Assembly (NCBI GenBank): GCA_001430745.1
Contig: KQ482032.1
Location: 1,146,240 to 1,157,068, forward strand
Direction of reading: 5' to 3'
DNA length: 10,829 nucleotides
From: Auxenochlorella pyrenoidosa
Taxonomy: Eukaryota > Chlorophyta > Trebouxiophyceae > Chlorellales > Chlorellaceae
In this document: positions 7,797-10,829 of the stretch, piece by piece
How positions within the stretch are numbered: position 1 is the first letter of the stretch
Layout: the number at the start of each line of letters is the position of its first letter
Translations under genes and position numbers: made by a program
Notes under the pieces: generated by a model
Databases searched by the model: none
What the model was told of the DNA's origin: nothing
The model's input: the letters and a program-made list of their open reading frames with translations, nothing else

Positions 7797-8457
7797 ATTG
7801 CCCCCATCAGATCGCCTCCCCCACGGCGACGACACGCTTCAATCGGTAGGCGTCTGCCCTCCATCCGCCCCAGCCCTCCAACCCGAAGGGCAACTTTCAT
7901 GCCAACATGGCCCCCTAGTTGCCACACCGCCGGCCTAAATCAGAAGATTTGATGCCCCCACCTTTGGCAGTGGGACCTGCCCTCTTGTCCCTGCACCCTG
8001 CCTTGTCATCTGCACCCGACACTCCCTTACACAATCCTCTGTCAGAATACCTGTGCAGTCTTCAATAAGAGATCTCTCCACCTGTGGTCAGCCTCCCCTA
8101 TTGTACAAGGCCCTCGCATCCCCATCCTCCTGCTGCCCAGTTGCTCCGCTTCTCGTCCCCCCACACGCTGGCCAGCCCCCTGATGTGCAATGCAGTACCT
8201 GCCAATCCAACAAATGAACCACGATACCGTAAATATCTTGCCCTGGTGATGGGTGACATGTGCAACCTGTCTCTGCTTGGTTCTGACATGCGTTGAGATG
8301 TGCGCAGAGAGTGCGCTGCACGGAGGCCTCTAGGGCAGTCAGCCAGGGGGCAGCCATCAAGGGACACCAGGTCGAGTCTTGAGTCAAGATGCAGCCGGGC
8401 TGCAAGTCCCACGGAGCAGTGCGGTCATCAAAGCGCAGGCGCCCCGCTGGCGCAGGC
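7797..8457. other. Convergent 3' region between the gene at 6074 and PAN3
   Basis: There are 661 nt between stop codons, pyrimidine-rich on + and less GC-rich than the genes. It holds one AATAAG (8064-8069) on + and one TGTAA on - (8031-8027). I saw no gene or RNA in it; the short ORFs on either strand resemble nothing I know. Confidence 0.6.
8027..8031 (-). promoter_or_regulatory. PAN3: Candidate TGTAA poly(A) signal of PAN3
   Basis: TGTAA on the - strand, about 430 nt after the PAN3 stop codon, in otherwise unassigned sequence. It is the standard chlorophyte signal, and the position is reasonable for a long algal 3' UTR. Motif evidence only. Confidence 0.4.
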
Positions 8458-10829
8458 TCAATACTGCTGCCCAGCGCCACCCTGCTGCTGCATGCTAGGC
8501 CGGGAGCGCGACCGGTGCACGCCGCCGCCGCCGCCGCCCAGCGGCTGCCCGGGATAGGCGGCGCTGGCACGGGATCGCAGCTCTTCGTAGCACCCCGCGA
8601 TGCACCGCCGCACGTCGCCGTAGCTGGCCACAAGCATGGACAACTCGTCGCGGCTCATCAGCAGCACCTGCAGCGGGGAGCGGCGGGGAGGAGGGGTTGC
8701 GGCGAGCGCTGCAGGCAGGCACAGCCACAGCTGAGGAAAGGCCATCGCTGGCAGTGCCACAAGGGCGGGGTGTGGGGAGGCCTGTGGGCATTCTCGCTCA
8801 GCCCTGCAGCGAGTCGGCCGCGCCGCCGCGCCGCGCGCCGCACCTTTTCCGGCACGCCCGCGTCCACCTTGTTGAGCGCCTCTGCCGCCAGTCCCCAGTC
8901 CAGCAGCGGGGCCCCCTCCTCGTCCACCTGGTGGAACACAAAGTCGCGGAACAGCTTGAGCAGGTACCTGCGGGGGGGGGGGTTCAGGGGGTTTGGATGG
9001 CAGGGAGGTGGTTAGGCTAAGGGGTTCACGAGTGTGCCAGGCAGCTGAAAGCAGGAATCTGGAGTGGGCTGGGAGGCGCCTGGGGCGGGCACATGCATGG
9101 ACAAGGAGGGCAGAGGCAAGCGGTTTTGGGGCCGGCCACATCGGCCCAGGGCGAGCAGCGCATTGAATGCGCGACACATGGCGGGGCTGCATCCGCGCCG
9201 CGTGCGCTTGCGAACCCGTACGGCGCGGTGCGCGGCAGGGCCCCCCCTCTGCCGCCTCGCCTGTCGCCCGTCTCGGCCCACTGCGAGTCCCCGCCCAGCT
9301 CGGGCCGCTCGCAGATGTAGCACAGCTTCATGAGCAGGCGCAGCAGGCGGCCGTTCTCCGCCTCGCGCTGCACCTCGCCCAGCAGCGCGTCGCTGCAGCA
9401 GGGGGGGGCGTGCACACGTGTGTTGAGAGGGGCCCAGGTTGGGGAGGCGCGCCTCACGCAGCGGCGATGGCGAGGGGCCACGGGCCGCCCCGGCGCCCCA
9501 GGGGCTTCAGGCTCGCGCAGCCCACAAGCCGAGGCGGGCACCCGCCTGTACAGGTTGGCAGAGTCCAGCTCATCGGCCACGCGGTCGCCCAGCGCGCTCA
9601 GCAGCGACCGCCAGCTGGCAAACCCGCTGCCTGCGCGGGGCGCGGGCTCAGCAGGGCCAGCGAGGTGGGGCAAGCTAAGGGGGCAGCGCCGCCGCGCGCC
9701 TCTGCGGGTGCACATGCTGCCATCCTTGCGGATGGCCGGCACGCCTGCCGCCACGCTCAGCCAAGCACACCTTCCAGCCTCGGGCGCAGGCCACTCCATG
9801 CCGCACTACAGCAGTTCGCCCCAACACCCTCGGTCGAGGCAGCACACAGGGGGTGGGAGGCGCCCGGGACGGCGGGCTCTGTCCCCGCCCTCACCCTCCA
9901 GGCTGGCCAGCAGGCCGGCCACCACGTGGCAGAACTCGCGGGAGAAGTAGGCGGTGAGGTACTCCAGGGAGGGGGGGGCCCCCCGCCCCACGCACGCCAG
10001 CAGCAGCATCAGGTTGCCCAGCGCCGCCAGGTCCTCGCGCTGGAGCTGCGGCAGGGGGGCAGGGGCCGCAGGGGGTGGGGGGCCGTCAGCAGGCAGCACG
10101 GCAGCGCTGGGCTGGGGGGGGCGCCCCGCCGCGCCTGCGCCTGGCAGAGGCTTGCGCTGCCTGCGTGCCGGCGAGGCTCCGCCGGGGCAGCGCGAGCTGG
10201 GGGCCTCCCTGGGCGGCACGAGGCTCAGCCCCGTTATACGCTTCGAAATCGCTGCGCATGTGTTCCGACCACCGCACACCGCCATCGTGCGCCTCCACCG
10301 CGGTTTTGGCGCCGCGCACAGCACCTCAGGCTTGCCTGCTGCACGTCCTGGTAGCCGGCCGCATCTGCCAGCACCTCGGGCGCCCCCAGGGAGCCGATGC
10401 GCACGCGCCCCGCGCTGGTGACCAGCACCTGCGTGTGTGTGTGTGTGTGTGTGTGTGCTGGGAAGGGCTTGCCTGGCTGGGGGCGGTCCGCATACACCAG
10501 GGCGAAGTGGACACGGGTTGCATGCCGGAAGCATGAGCCAGGTGCCAGCCAGCTGGGCAGCAACAGGCTCATGAGAGCAGCAGCAGCCTTCCACCGCGGT
10601 ATGCCGCTGCCGCCACTCGCCCCCGACCAGCCCCCCCCGCCGCCGCACCTTGGAGGGCATGAGGCAGGCCGGCCGCACCGCCAGCCCCGCCTGGTGCACG
10701 CAGCGCAGCGCGCATGCCAGCTGCACCAGGTACGACCACAGCTGCTCCTCGCTGGCGGGGTTGCGGGCCAGCCCCTGGGGCGTGTGGGTGGGCAGGATGT
10801 GCGCCTGCTCCAGGGTGAACGCGCCTGGC
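8458..10829 (-). CDS. PAN3: PAN3, pseudokinase subunit of the PAN2-PAN3 deadenylase (C-terminal 324 residues; 5' part off the window)
   Basis: Role (known family): PAN3 dimerises, binds poly(A)-binding protein and recruits the PAN2 nuclease to trim mRNA poly(A) tails in the cytoplasm. Seen: exons 10829-10649, 10428-10336, 10045-9895, 9630-9546, 9392-9261, 8967-8844 and 8667-8458 join in phase (numbering from the window edge). Residues 27-60 hold the pseudokinase helix E-E-Q-L-W-S-Y-L-V-Q-L and H-Q-A-G-L-A-V-R; 61-91 hold V-L-V-T-S-A-G-R-V-R-I-G; 92-142 finish the C-lobe (D-L-A-A-L-G). A coiled-coil segment follows (about 160-190, ending A-E-N-G-R-L-L-R-L-L). The knob domain has I-C-E-R-P-E-L, W-A-E-T-G-D-R-Y-L-L-K-L-F-R-D, L-N-K-V-D-A-G-V-P-E-K and S-R-D-E-L-S-M-L-V-A-S-Y. 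A Gly6/Ser/Arg/Gln-rich tail of about 40 residues extends past the usual family end. The N-terminal zinc finger and PAM2 motif would lie upstream, outside the window. Three of six introns have GC donors. Confidence 0.93.
8521..8538. repeat. PAN3: GCC triplet repeat in the PAN3 C-terminal tail
   Basis: Six GCC units on +, read on - as GGC codons for a run of six Gly in the tail that follows the PAN3 knob domain. Confidence 0.85.
8968..9260 (-). other. PAN3: GC-AG intron (PAN3, fifth visible intron)
   Basis: The exon ends GGCGACAG, the intron starts GCGAGG, and the acceptor is CCCCGCAG|GTACCTG. The join rebuilds E-T-G-D-R-Y-L-L-K-L-F-R-D, one of the most conserved PAN3 stretches, without gap. 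The next GT of the right phase would add about 14 residues in the middle of that motif. Confidence 0.85.
9393..9545 (-). other. PAN3: GC-AG intron (PAN3, fourth visible intron)
   Basis: The exon ends CTGTACAG, the intron starts GCGGGT, and the acceptor is CTGCTGCAG|CGACG. The phase-2 join gives N-L-Y-S-D-A-L-L. The GT three bases further on (CGG|GTGCCC) shifts the frame. CT|GTACAG keeps frame but is a poor donor and drops two residues from a helix whose length otherwise matches animal PAN3 as I remember it. Confidence 0.75.
10046..10335 (-). other. PAN3: GC-AG intron (PAN3, second visible intron)
   Basis: Exon D-V-Q-Q ends CAGCAG; the intron starts GCAAGC, near the ideal GC-donor consensus AG|GCAAGT. 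The acceptor is GCCGCAG|CTCCAG. Phase 0 on both sides gives Y-Q-D-V-Q-Q-L-Q-R-E-D-L-A-A-L-G. A nearby GAC|GTGCAG would also keep frame but is a poor donor and removes three residues, so this is the least certain of the four GC donors. Confidence 0.65.
10433..10456. repeat. (GT)12 microsatellite abutting a PAN3 acceptor
   Basis: Twelve GT on +, read as (AC)12 in the PAN3 sense. The tract ends only a few bases before the acceptor at 10429-10430 (…ACACGCAG|GTGCTG), so it sits where a polypyrimidine tract is normally found. Confidence 0.9.

Noticed and set aside
1..10829. CRISPR array, insertion sequence, prophage or retrotransposon
   Set aside because: No spaced direct repeats, no transposase, integrase or reverse-transcriptase motifs, and no terminal repeats were seen.

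Overview
This window looks like nuclear DNA from a GC-rich green alga. A Chlorella-type trebouxiophyte is my best guess, but no marker fixes the lineage. The reasons are very GC-rich coding sequence, many short introns of 80 to 293 nt that all end in CAG, intron filler rich in GCCTGC runs, Ala/Gln/Gly-rich protein tails, and the gene content: an octotricopeptide-repeat (OPR) protein, a plant-type Mediator subunit and PAN3. There is no bacterial operon structure, tRNA, rRNA, CRISPR array or intact transposon.

Layout: four spliced protein genes in two convergent pairs. (1) About 1 to 3847, + strand: an 8-exon gene for an OPR-type helical-repeat protein, probably an organelle RNA factor; its 5' end is at or beyond the left edge. 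(2) 5099 to 4255, - strand: a two-exon MED18 gene (Mediator head module), convergent with gene 1. (3) 5100 to 6073: a roughly 970-nt, visibly less GC-rich region between the divergent starts of MED18 and gene 3, presumably holding both promoters. (4) 6074 to 7796, + strand: a four-exon gene, including a 27-nt microexon, for a probable nuclear protein of unknown family with a Gln-rich HYSQQ repeat. (5) 7797 to 8457: convergent 3' region. (6) 10829 to 8458, - strand: the last seven exons visible of PAN3, the pseudokinase adaptor of the PAN2-PAN3 deadenylase; its 5' part lies off the right edge.

The genes do not form one pathway. Three of them act on gene expression at different steps: Pol II initiation (MED18), cytoplasmic poly(A) shortening (PAN3) and probably organelle RNA (OPR).

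The most notable observation is in the splicing. I could build 17 introns from reading frame, phase and protein-family continuity. All acceptors are CAG, but four donors read GC instead of GT: one in the OPR gene and three in PAN3. In each case the GC donor preserves a conserved repeat or family motif that the nearby GT donors would break. That is far above the roughly one percent usually seen in eukaryotes. All gene models here are hand-built and need transcript support.
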